Assembly: GCA_021018995.1 (NCBI GenBank) | Contig: CM037585.1 | Location: 120,736,331 to 120,800,330 of the forward strand | Direction: 5' to 3' | Source: Chloranthus sessilifolius | Lineage: Eukaryota > Streptophyta > Magnoliopsida > Chloranthales > Chloranthaceae | DNA: 64,000 nt | In this document: in pieces, positions 35,701 to 48,644 of the stretch | How positions within the stretch are numbered: position 1 is the first letter of the stretch | Layout: every line of letters begins with the position of its first letter | Notes under the pieces: generated by a model | What the model was told of the DNA's origin: nothing | The model's input: only the letters and a program-made list of their open reading frames with translations | The model's database searches: none | Translations under genes and position numbers: made by a program

Positions 35701-37858
35701 GGTCGTGTCGACACTTAAACTCGCTTCACGGGAGGCAACCCGGTGTGTTTTATTTAGGAGTTGGACACGTTTAGTTTAGGATTTAGGATTTATCTTTCTT
35801 TTTAGTATGTTTAGTTCTAGAATATTAGTTTTAGTTTAGTTTAGGTTATTTTTAATTTCCAAATTAGTGTACATTACCTTCAATCTATTTTTGGTCATGT
35901 TCTAATTTGATGCCCATATTCTCCTTTTGATCTTTGTGTTGAGGTACTTTTCAACAGGTTTGGGGGTGCCTACTTATTGCAAACAATGAGGACATTGTCA
36001 TTTTTAGGTTTGGGGGTATGTATGATTATCTATCTTTCATCACTTATTTTTGATTTTCTTTGAAAAAAAAAAAAAAAAAAAAAAATTTTTTGGAACCATC
36101 ATACATGATTTACTTTGCAATAGTTTTCAAACTTTAGTTGATGATGCATGTGAATTTAATTTTGAGAATATTGATGTCATATTTTGAATACTTGTATCTA
36201 GGATGATGAAGCTTAATGTGATAATTTGTGGATGACTCTGAAATTCATGCTTAGAATTTTTGCACTTATACCAAGCTAAGACTTAGAAATCGATGAACTA
36301 TTTTGAACGTTGAATCTTAGGTTCTTAGTGGAGACTAAACCCGATAGCTTTAGAGCTAATTTCCGTCATTGATGAGTGAATATATAAACTCGGAGTTTTC
36401 TTTGAATCTGAATTATTTTGCATAATCTCATACATTTTATTTTGGCTTGTGACTTTGCATGATATCAAATTCATATTATTGTGTTAGAGCGTCGTATATC
36501 TACTCAAGACAAATAGGCAAGGTTACCATCTTTTAAGGAAATGATTGAAGGCCATCTTTGGCTCGTTTATGCTTAAAATGCCCCACCTCATATAAATTTA
36601 TCCTTTTAGTACCCATTTGAGCCTATAGAAAAATTTACCCTTATACATTCTTTGATAAGCCACGTTAACCTTTAACCCTTCACAATTTCTGAAAATTTAG
36701 CTTTACCCTTCTTATTTATGAGAAATTAGGAACGAGGGATGAAAATGTGCGAAAAGAGAGTAAGTGGAGGGATAATGAGTTATGGTGTTTCTTTGAGAGT
36801 GTATGGCAAATATAAAAAGAAAAAGGGAGAGAAAAAAGAAAAAGAAAAAAAAAAAAAAAAGGAATGAAAATGAGGTGCTTCAAGAAAAGGAAATTCAAAG
36901 AGAAGAAAGAATGAGAAAAGAAAAATATTGAAAAGAAAAAAAAATGGTGAGAAATTAGAAAAGAAAAAAAAAAGAAAAGAAGAGAAATAAAAAATAAAAA
37001 AAAATCAGAAGTTAGTTCCTTTTCCAATTTCTCAGAAATTTTGAATCACAATTCCCTTTCTTTCTTACCCTTACCTGAGCCCCATTACAACCCTACAAAA
37101 GACCTTCATGATCCGATCTTGCTTTGGTTACTGACTTGTGGAGAGTCAATATATAATACTTATGACACTTGATATGACATGCTTAGGATATACAAGTATC
37201 TGTTCTTATGTGATTTATTTTTGTTCATTGATTGGCATCGTGTTTCATTTATCATGTGAGACATTTTCATTTGCTTTGTATTGATCTCTCACATGAGGGC
37301 GGAAACTTACCCATCATCGAATTGATTTTATTTTGAGAGTATACCTAAAGTGAGGATTGAGTCGAGACAACAGATCCGATGGTTTTCCGTTTGGACTAGT
37401 TCTGAGATGGATGAATCTTGGTTTTGGTATGCACACACTTCACGTTTAGGCATGAATGAATGAATTATCTAACAATTTGAGCATTAAATTAATTTGAATG
37501 GATACTAGCATGATTGACATGACTTTAATATTTGAGATTGATGATTCACATACTGAAGCAATTAATAATTTTTGTTTTTTTGAATAGTATATATGTTATA
37601 AAAAAAAAATCATGTTTTGAAAACTAAATTTTACCGATGGTTTGAAATTTTGGAAGTTTGTGGGTAACTTCATGCAAACCCTCGAGACACAACTCCTCCA
37701 CTAGGGATCACCTATGGGTTTAAAGGCTTGTTGCACATGCTAAGTGCAATCGTGTTCCCTCTGAAAGTGGCATTTAAATTTTAGGATGTTAGTTTGATTT
37801 GCTTTATATTTCTATCATTCTCTTTGCTCGAGGACTAGCAAAGTGTAGGTTTGGGGTG
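35700..37858 (+). other. 3' non-coding region of the Athila-like element
   Basis: No env-like frame. It holds two copies of AGGTTTGGGGGT (35955 and 36005), a poly-A run at 36062, a 300-bp A/G-rich purine tract (36710-37010) and the final polypurine tract AGGTTTGGGG just before the LTR. Confidence 0.7.
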
Positions 37859-39260
37859 TGATGAGTAGTGAAATATGATGATATTTCACCTAAATACCTA
37901 TATTTAGCCGTCGATGAAGGCTATCTGATGAGATTTACTAGATTTGAAGTGTTTCGGTAAATCATCAAGTTTCTAAAACAGCCCAAGAATCCGAAAATAA
38001 TGTCAAAACACTGCTATTTTGGGTCATTGAGAACTTAGTGCGACTTGCAGCTCAATTTGGACCTTCAAGACGTCAGATTCAGGAAATGGCTAAAACATAA
38101 AAGTTGTAGAGCTCGTCGTCAGCTTTCCAACACCTCAAGAATCACCTCAATCCGAGTTCGGTACAGAAAATTATGAGCAAAATACCGAGGCAGTGTCTGA
38201 TGCAAAGCTAGGCGGGAATTCACGAAAATTACTCTTAGATGTCAATCGAGAGAGGTATTAGGGTTAGGCTATTATAAAAAGGGAAGCCACGAGTTTCTTA
38301 GGGGGATTATTATTTTTTGCAATTAGAATATTATTCATTCTTTCTTTTTAGTTTTTAGGGCTCTTCACTTTGGGGGAATATTTTCTTCATCTTTTCAAGT
38401 CTTCTTCTCTCCTTCTTCTAGGGTTTATTCTTAGATTGTACCTAGGATTTGCATTATTTTCTCTAGAAATTCATAGATTGTATTTAGGAAAAACAATTGC
38501 AAATATCTTTTGGAAGAAATAAAGAGGAATGACTTTGAAAGAAAAGGAGATCAAACACCAAGATGAGAGCTAAATCGATGATCGGGAAGATCGATCCCCG
38601 GATAAGTACCCATGTTTATGATTAATACCGCGATCTATTATTGTTATCATGGAATCGTTTTGCTCAAAGTTTGTGTGATTGAAAATATTTTAAATGCTTT
38701 GTTATGACCGTTGATTCGCGTATCAGCCGTAGTCCTTCAGATCTGGACTGCAGTGATCTAGGCATGAAAGCGATTATGTCTTTGATTGTCGTGATCTAAA
38801 TATCATGAGATACGCTATGCTTTTTACATGACTCATACCGCAATGTTAGGCTGAGTCATTGTTTTTAGATAGGGTATGCCGGATTGATGATCATATTTTA
38901 TTTCAAGTCATTTTTCTAGATGAATGATGGTGTGAATGATGATTTAATGAAACTGTGGGGTTTAATGATAGAAAAGGGGTACGAATCTGGGGTAGCATAT
39001 TCCTTGATCTCATTTTAATATTGTTCGTAGATTTATCAGTAATTAATTGTTTAGATTAATTTATTTTTCTGCATTTAGGAAAAGTGCGTTAAGTTTTTGG
39101 TAAAATTGAATCTGCCCTTTGGTACTTCCTTAGGGACGTTTTTAAAATCTCTAAAAGAATTAATTAAAAATTCACGTTTCCCTGTGGGTTCGACACCCCT
39201 GTTCTTGCCATACTGCAATAGATCTTGTGCACTTGCAAGGGTTACATTCTAAATCGATCA
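37859..39260 (+). repeat. 3' LTR of the Athila-like element
   Basis: Same termini as the 5' copy. Differences are mostly one- to four-base indels, for example TTCGGTAAATCATC for TTCAGGTAAATACAGTCC, and CATACTGCAATAG here for CATACGATAG in the 5' copy. Confidence 0.92.
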
Positions 39261-39265
39261 GGGAT

Positions 39266-40002
39266 TGTTTGATATTTTAAAAGTCCCTTAAAAGTTTTTT
39301 TATTTTAAAATCTTTAAAATAGTGGGGGATTGTTGGATATTTTAAAGTCTTTAGCTTTTAATTTTTGTGGATAGTCCCACATCGTGTAACCCAAACTTTG
39401 GGTTTAGGTTATGTTATATTGTCTTGGCTCAAGGATTGTAGCCTTCACCCAGGGGTATCGAATTTTATGGGTTCACATACCTTACACCCCATCGATCACA
39501 CACGCGTCGTCGTAAATAAAGCGAGCACAATCCATTTAGTTATTAACTTTTTGCACAAAAGTATAACCATATTTTAACTGTTTGATTTATTACCGTTTAA
39601 ACTTTTTTAACCGTTCGTTTGTGACCGTTGTGTACATTTGGTTACTTGTGACTATTGTGTCTTTTCACGAAACAGTGCATTAGCACCTGTTGATTTCTAT
39701 AAAAGGTATCTGAGACCATAATTTTTCACTCACTGCATTTTCTATCTTTTCATCATGTTTTAAAGATCATTTCAGAGTTTCTTGCAATATTTTCTATTCT
39801 GGTAGCGTGATCAGATTCGCCAAATCTATCACAAGAATACACAACTGGTTCGTTGTATTTTGGAACTAATTTGCCGATAAGCTTTTGGTGACCACTTGAA
39901 TGAAGTGGTGGGGGTAAATATTGGTTTAAAGACAACGATATTCCTCATGCCTCGAACCAGATTAGTGTATTTCTTCGTTCAATCCTTATCAACTTTCCAA
40001 CA
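39266..40002 (+). mobile_element. Ty1/copia 3' LTR with a duplicated head
   Basis: The LTR proper is TGTTGGATATTTTAAAGTC (39331) ... TTTCCAACA (40002), 672 bp, with the copia-typical GGATAGTCCCACATCG and a TATA box (CTATAAAAGG, 39700). Before it, 39266-39330 repeats the LTR head (TGTTTGATATTTTAAAAGTC) and the polypurine tract (CTTTAAAATAGTGGGGGAT). It completes the copia element interrupted at 28017. Confidence 0.75.
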
Positions 40003-40084
40003 AGCGAGCTAAAACATGTAGTTGGTGCGATCTAACTTGATGGATACTAGATGAGAAATATTGTTGACTGGTGCAAACTCCATG

Positions 40085-40330
40085 AGTAACAAACTACAAA
40101 AAAAAAAAAGATGAGGAACCAAACCGATCCAATTATGGTTTCAGTCGGTTCGGTTTTCGAATTCTTCCATATTTTTTTTTTTTGCTTTTTCTAAAGAGAA
40201 TTTTTTTATTTTTTTAGATTTTCCGATCGCTTTTCTCCTCCTACCCAGCCAGTTTTCGGCTTTCGGCCACCAATACCGAAATTGAACCGAACCGGATTGG
40301 TACGGTTCAGTGTCGGTTTCAGTCCAGTTG
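40085..40330. mobile_element. Truncated MITE copy, GGTTCGGTTT family
   Basis: The order of words (aaaccgatccaatt, ggtttcagtc, attcttccatatt, gctttttctaaagag, ttttcggctt-tggccacca, attgaaccga) matches the MITE at 62694-63108. The terminal inverted repeats are missing here. Confidence 0.65.
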
Positions 40331-40340
40331 GAACATGGCA

Positions 40341-40761
40341 TGCTCACCCAACAAAGGCCATGGATGTCAATCAATGTCCATTGGAATTAGAACCATCTGA
40401 CCTTCTGTGTTAAAAACATGTCAATGAAAAGGTCGGTCAGTGCGTCTACCAAAAACCTTGGTTATGTGGTAATGCATGGTGCTGAAATAAATGAAAGGGC
40501 CTACCCACAAGGCTAGAGTCAGTTTCTTTATGCCAAGGCAAACAATAGCAAAACCATGTGAACCCACATGAATGCACATGACCCACAATGGCCCCATGCA
40601 TAGCACTCTTCACCACTTTGAGAGATGATTGGCCGTAGGATTTGCTCTATATATAGAGGGAACCATGTCATTGAATCTTCATCCGCTTAGTCCCATATCT
40701 TTCCCAGCTCTCCAATTTGAAATCTATTTGTTTTCTTTGTCCAAAGTTGAAAGTTCACATC
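40341..40761 (+). promoter_or_regulatory. SAUR-1 promoter and 5' UTR
   Basis: TATA box TATATATA at 40648-40655, 107 bp before the ATG. The stretch from about 40380 is clearly homologous to the SAUR-3 promoter (60380-60824), including ggttatgtggtaatg and aatggccccatgcatag. Confidence 0.75.
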
Positions 40762-41058
40762 ATGGGCATCCGTTTGCCAGTAATCGTTCAAGCCAAGCAG
40801 ATTCTCCAACAGTCATTCAATAGAAATCAAGCAGGTACAGCCAGAGATATCCCCAAAGGACACTTTGCAGTATATGTTGGAGAGCAACACAAGACGCGAT
40901 TTGTTGTTCCCATTTCCTACTTGGATAATCCATTATTTCAGACATTGCTTAATAGGGTGGAAGAAGAGTTTGGTTTCCATCATCAAATGGGAGGCCTCAC
41001 AATTCCATGCAAAGAAGAAGCGTTCCTAAATTTAACTTCCTTTTTGAATGGTTCATGA
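40762..41058 (+). CDS. SAUR family auxin-responsive protein (SAUR-1), intact
   Basis: An intronless 98-residue protein of normal SAUR length. ATG at 40762 is chosen because the protein then begins [15 protein letters not shown], the usual start of the X15/10A5/ARG7-type SAURs; an upstream in-frame ATG at 40717 lies in the 5' UTR. The SAUR domain follows: [15 protein letters not shown] (28-42), [17 protein letters not shown] (47-63), EEEFGF (67-72), GGLTIPC (77-83) and a C-terminal LTSFLN. SAUR proteins of this group promote cell expansion by inhibiting PP2C.D phosphatases at the plasma membrane (family knowledge). A TATA box lies 107 bp upstream. It forms a convergent pair with the split SAUR-2. 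It is the only gene here without a visible lesion. Confidence 0.93.
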   Translation: MGIRLPVIVQAKQILQQSFNRNQAGTARDIPKGHFAVYVGEQHKTRFVVPISYLDNPLFQTLLNRVEEEFGFHHQMGGLTIPCKEEAFLNLTSFLNGS

Positions 41059-42009
41059 GGAGAGAGAAAAAAAAAATGTCTTGTTGAGAGTGTAAAGTCT
41101 GAGAGCATCAAAACCCCCAAATTTTTGGGGGTACATACATGGGGAAGGCTGCAAATTTTCCCAAAATCAATATCATTTAATACACATTTTCTGTTTTGTC
41201 TCTTTTAGATTTGATGTCATTTCTTTGTGTGAAGGCTGCAAATTTTCCCTCACTCTGCCGCATTGTTTTTTCTTTTCAAAATTCTCAACTGATTTTTGTG
41301 GGGATACCACAAGCTTGGGTTTGCTCCCCAAGGTCATGCTATCATACCACTGGGGCAACCACATGCGTGGGTGCTTTCCAAGATTGGATGAGTGTATTTA
41401 AGAGTACCCTTTATAGTGCTATTTCATTTTAAAGTACATGAAACAGTTTAGGATGTGTTTGAGTGTACAATTGAAAACGAACTTGTTTACTAAGTTGTTC
41501 TTGAACTTCTTGTGTACTTATAGAACAGGGATTTCATGTCGTATCTATTCGTTCACTTAAAATGTAATTGTTTCAATGGCCACTTGATCATGACAACATG
41601 GTCATGAATGCTCCATAATGAATGCATGATCATGACCACTCAATTGTGGGTAGGTCCTTGAATTTCAAAGTAATGTAATGGAGAAACACGTTTAGACACC
41701 AACTGTTCTATGAATAGTCATTGATCGAACTCTGATAGCAGGTAATTTTTTGTCTTTGATGTAAAAATACTTGCTTGTTGTGACTTTTAGAAACCACTTC
41801 ATGCTTTCTGACTCTGAAAAGCAGCACTATTGTCTTAGATGTTGTTTGGTTAACGCAGCTGCCCAGCCTGATTTCACTCAAAACAGCTTCCTCCAAAGAT
41901 GACAATGGGCAATAGCTGAAAGCTGCTAAATTCAACTTCCTGCTTTAGTGTTTGCGGGAATCTCTATTAATTGGAAGCTGGAAGGAGGCACACCAAACGG
42001 GAATCTCTA
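41059..42009. other. Intergenic sequence between SAUR-1 and SAUR-2
   Basis: It holds the SAUR-1 3' flank and unique sequence. I see no gene or repeat family; AAATCTGCAAATTTTCCC-like text is repeated at 41145 and 41232. Confidence 0.5.
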
Positions 42010-42246
42010 TTAATTGTAAACATGACATGTGCAAACCTGTCCATTTTTATCATTGTTCGTAAGATCATTTGGACATTGTTGGTGACTCAGATGAGTTTCT
42101 GGTACATGCATGGTCTTTTTGGTAATCTTTGTAAGATCAAAGCCAAACTCTCCTTCAACTCTATTAAGCAAGGTCTGAAATAATGGATGATTCAAATAGG
42201 AAATGAGAACAACGAATCGCTTCTTCCGCTGCTCTCCAACATAAAC
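42010..42246 (-). pseudogene. SAUR-2, 3' half, separated from its 5' half by 17.4 kb
   Basis: Read from 42246 downwards the frame gives [36 protein letters not shown] and then unrelated residues to a stop at 42010. It continues exactly where the N-terminal half at 59610-59722 ends. The two halves share the 5-bp duplication TAAAC, so the break is an insertion. The normal SAUR end (GGLTIPC..., LTS-LN) is absent, so the gene was also truncated or rearranged at its 3' end. Non-functional. Confidence 0.88.
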
Positions 42247-42463
42247 TGTGACAGCCCGAATTTTCACACTCGGAAATCCATGCCATCAGGATCATACTCT
42301 GGATGATCCCCGGGACAAATCATAAAGTGTCTGCTCGTATAACAAAAACCAAGCAGACACTATCCAGCAGTGGTAGGTCGAGTCATCACATAATACATTT
42401 AATATAAAAGAACTATAACTAATCATGCATCTATATATAACAAAAGAATATACATCCACAAAA

Positions 42464-42529
42464 GGAACCAAGAAGAACCACTGGTGATGGACCTCCATCA
42501 CCCAAACAGTGGTTCCTGATAGTAGTTCC
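42464..42529 (-). other. Conserved LTR hairpin, copy in solo LTR A
   Basis: Nested inverted repeats GGAACC / AGAACCA / GGTGATGG facing CCATCACC / TGGTTCC / AGTTCC. The same stem-loop plan occurs in the three other LTR copies with different loop bases. Confidence 0.7.
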
Positions 42530-43552
42530 AATAGGGTGTGTAAAAGTACATAAATACAGCATCTATAACAATATATACAGACAGTGGCCAACAGGCACAC
42601 AATAATCCTGAGTATCAAAATACAAAATGTCGGACTCAAGTACCCAGGCTACGGGTAGAACTCGTCCGCCTGGATGTCCGTCTCCTCGTCCTTGGCCTCA
42701 GCCTCTGGGTCAGGCTGGTAATCTGGGTCGCTCTCGGTGCCGGGAGCTACAGCCTCAGAACCTATAAATGGTTTAAAACAGGGTGAGCTACATCATAGCT
42801 CAATAGAAGAATTCCAACTAAAATGAATTGAATATGCAAATCATGTTATCTCAAAACAGAAATCAAATCAGAACGTACAATCATGACAAATCAAATCAAA
42901 TACTGAGCTTTTAGAACAAGAAATCAGATGTTATGTAAGTATATAATCAGAGAACTTAAATTGTGTATGTTTAACTTAAGAAACTCCCATGACTATATAG
43001 CATGGAGTAAACAGGAATATTCCGATAGGAAACCCCAACCAATCGTCGTTCACATGAACAATTTTAGATTGCAACAATGCCTCATCTATGGAGTGCAATT
43101 GTGCCGAGGGATTACAAGCAGATGCTCAAGTGTGCCAAGCATCGGATATACCGCCGGGTCGGTGGGAATCATCTGGTTAAATCATCAAATCACATACACA
43201 TAGACCTCACAGATTCGATAGCAAAAATCAGAAGTAGGTTTCAGGATGCAAATCAGGAAACAGAAATCAGAGATAGCAGTAATTTATGATATGCTTACAT
43301 GCTTGTTAAAAACATAAATCAGGGTGCAGATATGAAATAAACATGAAATCATACTAAAAAATAGTTTAGGTTGGTTTTCTCCTACCTCAGGTCACACTTC
43401 TTTCTAAGCAAATCCAAAGCCTTTCAGAAAGTCATAGTCTGATCCAAGGCCCTAAACACAGTATTTTAAGTGTCAGGAATGTCAGAATATCAGCTGGCAT
43501 AATGTTCCGTGAAGGTTTACTCACAAAACTAATACATGTAGAAAACAAGGGT

Positions 43553-44170
43553 GATTGATCGATCACCACTCTTATTGATCGATCAATCCCTCTTGTTGAT
43601 CGATCAATGATCCCATTGATCGATCAATACCCTCTTAGCTCTCAACCAGGAACAGAGTCAATTGATCGATCAATAGCCTCTATTGATCGATCACTACTCA
43701 CTATTGATCGATCAATACCCTTGTTGATCGATCAATAACCTCTTCTCTCCTCACTTTAACACAACCTAAATTGATCGATCACCAGCTTGGTTGATCGATC
43801 AATGCCTCCTATTGATTGATCAATGCCCTCATTGATCGATCAATAGCCTAAATTTCAAATTTCTCACCTTTTGTTCACATTAAATTCTTATACAGATTGA
43901 TCGATCAATGCCTTCATTGATAGATCAATACACTCCAGTGATCGATCAATACATTTGTTGATCGATCACTAGCTGTCATTGATCGATCACTCTCATGTTG
44001 ATCGATAAATACCTAGGATTGATCGATCAATGCCTAAATTGATCGATCAATGCTCTTCGAGCACTGAACTTCCAAAATTCTCAAGCTTCTGTTCACTTTT
44101 CTGTCCTATATAGATTGATCGATCAATGGTCTTCATTGATCGATCACTACTAGTCATTGATCGATCAATA
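43553..44170. repeat. TGATCGATCA cluster in solo LTR A
   Basis: About 20 perfect copies of TGATCGATCA and three one-base variants in 600 bp, mostly as TTGATCGATCAAT, with variable spacers of 10-40 bp. In minus orientation the cluster begins about 150 bp downstream of the GT donor at 44315. Confidence 0.92.
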
Positions 44171-44683
44171 ATGACAGAACTCCTGTCATTAATGGAGGTC
44201 ATCTACAACCCTATTTTAAACCCATTTTCATTAATGGTTTCTTACAACCATTAATACACACTCACTTGCACATATAAGGACATCCAACTGCCCATTCTTA
44301 AACACACGGACTCACCTTTAGTTGGGCCCTTTCGGGGTTTCGGCAAATCGATCCGAACGAGGGTTTCGAATCCGGCTCTCGTAGTTTATCATCGATCTGA
44401 CTTTGATGAGCACACGATTAGCTCTGGTTCAGTATGCAGAGATCTCACGCATACTTAGACCATACTTAAGCTCGTCTCATTAAACTCAACATACCCTAAC
44501 TTAGACAACTCACCATTCCGGTATCGCTAACCCTGTTTTTCACGATGGACTCGCCCAAACCAAACCTAGCTCCAAATCTCTTGGCTTCTAGAGCAAGGGG
44601 AAGAAGAAGAAGAAGAAGAACTCTCTCCCAAGTCTCTCCCTTCCCTTATAAGCTACCCAAAATGAAATATCCGTGATATTTCA

Positions 44684-46397
44684 TGTAATGACCCAGAAAA
44701 TTTGAACCAGAAACTAACCGCATCGATGTACGTGCCTGGCACGGAAATCGAGACAGAAAATTTAAAAACTTTGAAAATAATATTAATAGAAATAATATTA
44801 GCCTATAAGTAGGTTAGTTCACGTATGAAAACTCGTTTCGATCCGAGTCAAGTACGATGTCGAGACGGTACACTACGCCGCATCGACATGTTGGTGTTTC
44901 ACACCGAAGTAAAAATTAGAGAAGCAACTGAAATATCTAAGATATTTCAGTTGGTAGCTTATAAGAGAAGGAAGAGGGTTGGAATGGTTACCCTTCATCT
45001 TCTCCTTCTTCTCTTCCCTTGGAGATCTGCAACTAGGTTATAGGTTTGAGTAGATTCTTTGAGAAAACTAGGTTAGGAATACCCTAGGTTATATATTTGT
45101 TTGACATAGAGTGTGAAGGGGTCAAATACGACGGTCCACATTGAGTCTGGGAAGGTCTTGGCGATCTTTGTGTCTTTGAAGCGAGCTTAACAAATCCTAT
45201 TCGAGTTGTAGCTGTAATAAACTCCGAGAGCCGAATCCAAAACCCTTCGAAATCGTGTTTGCCGAAACCCCGAAAGGGCCCACATCGAGGTGAGCTCTCT
45301 TGTTTAAAATGGGCAGTTGGATGCCCTAAATATAGGTTCTGTATGAATATTTAAGATTATAATGAATTTTTGGAAGAAAAATAAGTTAGAAAAATTTGTT
45401 TGGTGAACTCCATTAATGACTGAAATTTCGTCATTATTGATCGATCAACAAGGTGTTGATCGATCACTAAGTGTGGAATTGATCGATCAACAAGGTGTTG
45501 ATCGATCACTGAGTGTGGAATTGATCGATCAACAGTGGTGTTGATCGATCAATTTATATATATAGTAAAGGAACATTACTGGCAGAGAGTTGGTGAATTT
45601 TGGGTTAATATTGGTGATCGATCAATGGTGGTATTGATCGATCAATTGACTGGGTATTGATCGATCAACAGTGGTGGTGATCGATCAATACAGAGCCCAT
45701 TGATCGATCAACCAACATGGTGATCGATCAATTGTGTACAATATATACAAACAGTTTGTGCTTTGGTGATCGATCAACAAGGGTGTTGATCAATCAATAA
45801 AGAGTTCATTGATCGATCAACAAGGTATTGATCGATCAATAAACCCTGCTGCATGAAGTTAGAAAATTTATAGGTAAGAACCACTTTGGACATTGTGCGA
45901 TTCACAATCACTCTAACACCTAGAGTAACATGTTTATGGTCTAGGATCAGACTAAGATGCCTTGAAAAAGCTTTGGATTTGCTTAGAAGGAACTTGATCC
46001 GAGGTAGGGGAATTCAATCGAAATTGCATTTATTTTTGATCTCATGGTTTATATCTGTCATACATATCTCAGCATAGTTTAATTCTGTTTTAAAAGCATG
46101 TTTAGCATATGTATGAGCATTCTATTAGGTACTTGATCCGACATTTGATATCCGTATCCGAAATCCGAATTCTGTTAAGTATGATAAGTATGCATGTGAT
46201 TTGAGGTTTGATATTCAGTAAAAATCCCACCGACTCGGCGGTATATCCGTTTCAGGCACACTTGTGCATTTGCTTTGTAATCCTCGACACAATTGCACTC
46301 CATGTGTGGGGCATTGTTGCAATTCCTGAAATTGTTCATGTGAACGACGATGGTTGGGATTATCCATCGGACCAAATCTGGCTACCACGTGCTATAC
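44684..46397 (+). mobile_element. Solo LTR B, left part (plus strand, TSD TTTCA)
   Basis: TGTAATGACCCAGAAAATTTG starts after TTTCA (44679-44683). The LTR breaks at 46397 and resumes at 58485, ending CGGGCTGTCACA at 59362, followed by TTTCA (59363-59367). Own length is 2592 bp. It carries a TTATAAGAG promoter word (44959), a GT donor (TCGAG/GTGAGC at 45290), a TGATCGATCA cluster and the GGCGGTATATCCG remnant (46238). Confidence 0.93.
45437..45842. repeat. TGATCGATCA cluster in solo LTR B
   Basis: Fifteen perfect TGATCGATCA and one variant, often as pairs TTGATCGATCAACA-AGGTG. It begins about 150 bp after the GT donor at 45290. Confidence 0.92.
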
Positions 46398-47148
46398 TGT
46401 AACGACCCCGAAAATTAGAACACGTGCCTGACTGCTTTGATCCGCGTGCCCGGCGCGGAAACCGAGGTTAATTTAAAAACTTTAAGGTTATATTAATTTA
46501 AATAATGTGGCACCGTGATGAGATGAGATCACGTGTGAAATTTCGTTTAGATCTGAGACGCGTAGAGGGTAGATGGAACACGTTGCGCAGAAGCAACTGT
46601 GTTCATACTTCACACCGGAATAGACACCAAGGGCAAAATAGAAATTTTGCTTGAGAGAAGTAGCTTATAGAGGAAGGATGGGGAGACAAGAGAAGAGAGA
46701 CTTCATTCCTTCTTCTCCTTCATCACCTTGCCCATAGATTGGAGATTGATGCTAAGAAGTGTGAAAGAAATCATTGAGAGAGAGAAGAAGAAGGGTTAGC
46801 AAGAGAGAAGAGGAGAGATTCTAAGCTAGAGGAGCTAGACCTAAGGGTTTGAGTTACCTAGGGTTTGAGATTGTTGTGAGAGACCACGATCTGTTGAACC
46901 GAATGCCGAGGAATTTCTCGCCGAATCCGCATCGAAGAGGAGCTCCAAGATCTAGGTTTTGGAAACCCTCTTTTGGTCATTCTGCGGAACCCCAAGAAAC
47001 CCACGAACAAGGTGAGTTGTGTGTTAAATAAGGTTAAATGAGTAGTTTAAAGGGTAGGTTTATGATGTATTAATGGTGATTGCACAACCATTAATGGAGA
47101 GAAACAAAATGGAAGGAAAGGTGAACTCCATTAATGACTTTCTTGTCA

Positions 47149-47573
47149 TTGGTGATCGATCACCAAGGTGGTGATCGATCTATAAGAGTTGTGATCGATC
47201 ACCAAGGGCTGGTGATCGATCAATCTATAAGTTTATAGGGGCGAGAGTTGAGAAGTTGAGGCCCGAGTGGTGATCGATCACCAAGGTGATCGATCTACAA
47301 TGAATCTGGTGATCGATCACCAAGGTGGTGATCGATCTACAAAAAAGTGATCGATCACCAAGGTGGTGATCGATCAATTTGTATAAAATTTATGTGGACA
47401 GAGAGGAGTTTTGAAGCTTCTGGTGATCGATCACCTGGTGATCGATCTACAAAGCTGTGATCGATCTACAAAGTGGTGATCGATCTACAAAGGCTGGTGA
47501 TCGATCTACAAAGGCTGGTGATCGATCTACAAAGGCTGGTGATCGATCTACAGTGGGTGGTGATCGATCACTC
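47149..47573. repeat. TGATCGATCA/TGATCGATCT cluster in the 5' LTR
   Basis: About 19 units, of two kinds: GTGATCGATCACCAAG (full palindrome) and GTGATCGATCTACAAAG (one arm changed). The second kind forms a regular 20-22-bp tandem run at the right end. Confidence 0.92.
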
Positions 47574-48644
47574 ACCCCTGCTTTTGCCTGTCTTGAATTC
47601 ATGAAGTAGACACCCCGGATATTGTGCCGGGTAGTTCTCTGACATTCCTAACACTTAATGTGCTGTGCATATGGTATAGGATAAACCCTGACACGTCGAA
47701 AAAGCTTTGGATTTGCTTAGGAGATAAAGCGATCCGAGGTAGGGAAAATTCAACTTAAAGTGTATCTAAATTTAATTGCATGATATCTTAACATCGTATT
47801 CTATCTACGATTTTCAAGCCTGCATATGCATTAAACTCTGATTCCCGTATTCTGATATCTGTTTCTGTTCTTTGCATATGCTCTGATAATCTGCTCTGAT
47901 AATCTGCTATGATAATCTGCTCTGATAATCTGATTCATGAGGTAATAAGTATGTATTTGATTTGAGGTTTAATATTCAGACGATCCCCACCGACTGGCGG
48001 TATATCCGCTTTCTTGCACAATGCGATTGCTTGAAAATCCTCGGCAAAATATGCACTCCATGTGTGGGGCATTATTGCATTCCTGAAAATTGTTCATTGA
48101 ACGACGATTGGTTGGGGTTTCCTATCGGCACAAATCTGGCTACCACGTGATATATATACACGGGAGTTACTTAAGTTAGAGATATGTATGATTTAAGTCA
48201 TTTAAATCTAATAAGCCGACATCTTGCTAATTAGTTCTTTACTTTTGCCGATTATGCATTACGATTTCTGCATGTTTGAGCATCAATCTATATCTGCATT
48301 GATTTAGTTTCACTTGTCGATCTAAGATATGTTGCAATCATGTTTAATAATTTAGATGTAAATTAATTGAAATTCTTCTCGAGCTAGGATGTAGCTCACC
48401 GCTTTCAAATCTTTTTTTGGTTACAGCAGGTCGATCGAGAGCGATCCGGATTATCACCGGATCCCGAGGAGGCGAGAAGAGGAGCCGACGTCAAAGGACG
48501 GAGAGTTCTATCCTTAGCCTGGGTATTGATGCCCGACATTTGTACTTTTGATCTTTTGGATTTACTGTGTGCCTGGTGGCCACCTTTGTATAAACATATG
48601 TAGTTCTACATTTATTTATTTTATGTTAGTCCACATTCCATTTC

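Larger units (their letters stand above)
28018..39260 (+). mobile_element. Complete Athila-like Ty3/gypsy element (11.2 kb, TSD GGGAT)
   Basis: Two LTRs (28018-29421 and 37859-39260; 1404 and 1402 bp) bound gag, protease, reverse transcriptase-RNase H and integrase in gypsy order, flanked by GGGAT at 28013-28017 and 39261-39265. Gag and reverse transcriptase wording is Athila-type. No env-like frame is present between integrase and 3' LTR. All pol frames are broken by frequent short indels, although the LTRs are near identical. Confidence 0.92.
42247..44683 (-). mobile_element. Solo LTR A, left part (minus strand, TSD TAAAC)
   Basis: On the plus strand it begins TGTGACAGCCCGAATTTTC, the complement of the chromovirus LTR tail. 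It breaks at 44683, where solo LTR B is inserted, and resumes at 59363-59609. TAAAC flanks the whole (42242-42246 and 59610-59614). Total own length is about 2.68 kb. In minus orientation it has a TTATAAGG promoter word (about 44650), a GT donor (AAAG/GTGAGT at 44315), a TGATCGATCA cluster, the TGAGCTATGATGTAGCTCA motif (42784-42802) and the conserved hairpin. Confidence 0.92.

Noticed and set aside
36716..37027. Phe/Ser-rich 103-codon minus-strand frame
   Set aside because: It is the complement of a purine tract; composition alone explains it.
35700..37858. Env-like gene in the Athila-like element
   Set aside because: Some Athila elements have one, but this stretch has no long frame, no signal peptide or membrane segment, and a 300-bp purine tract.
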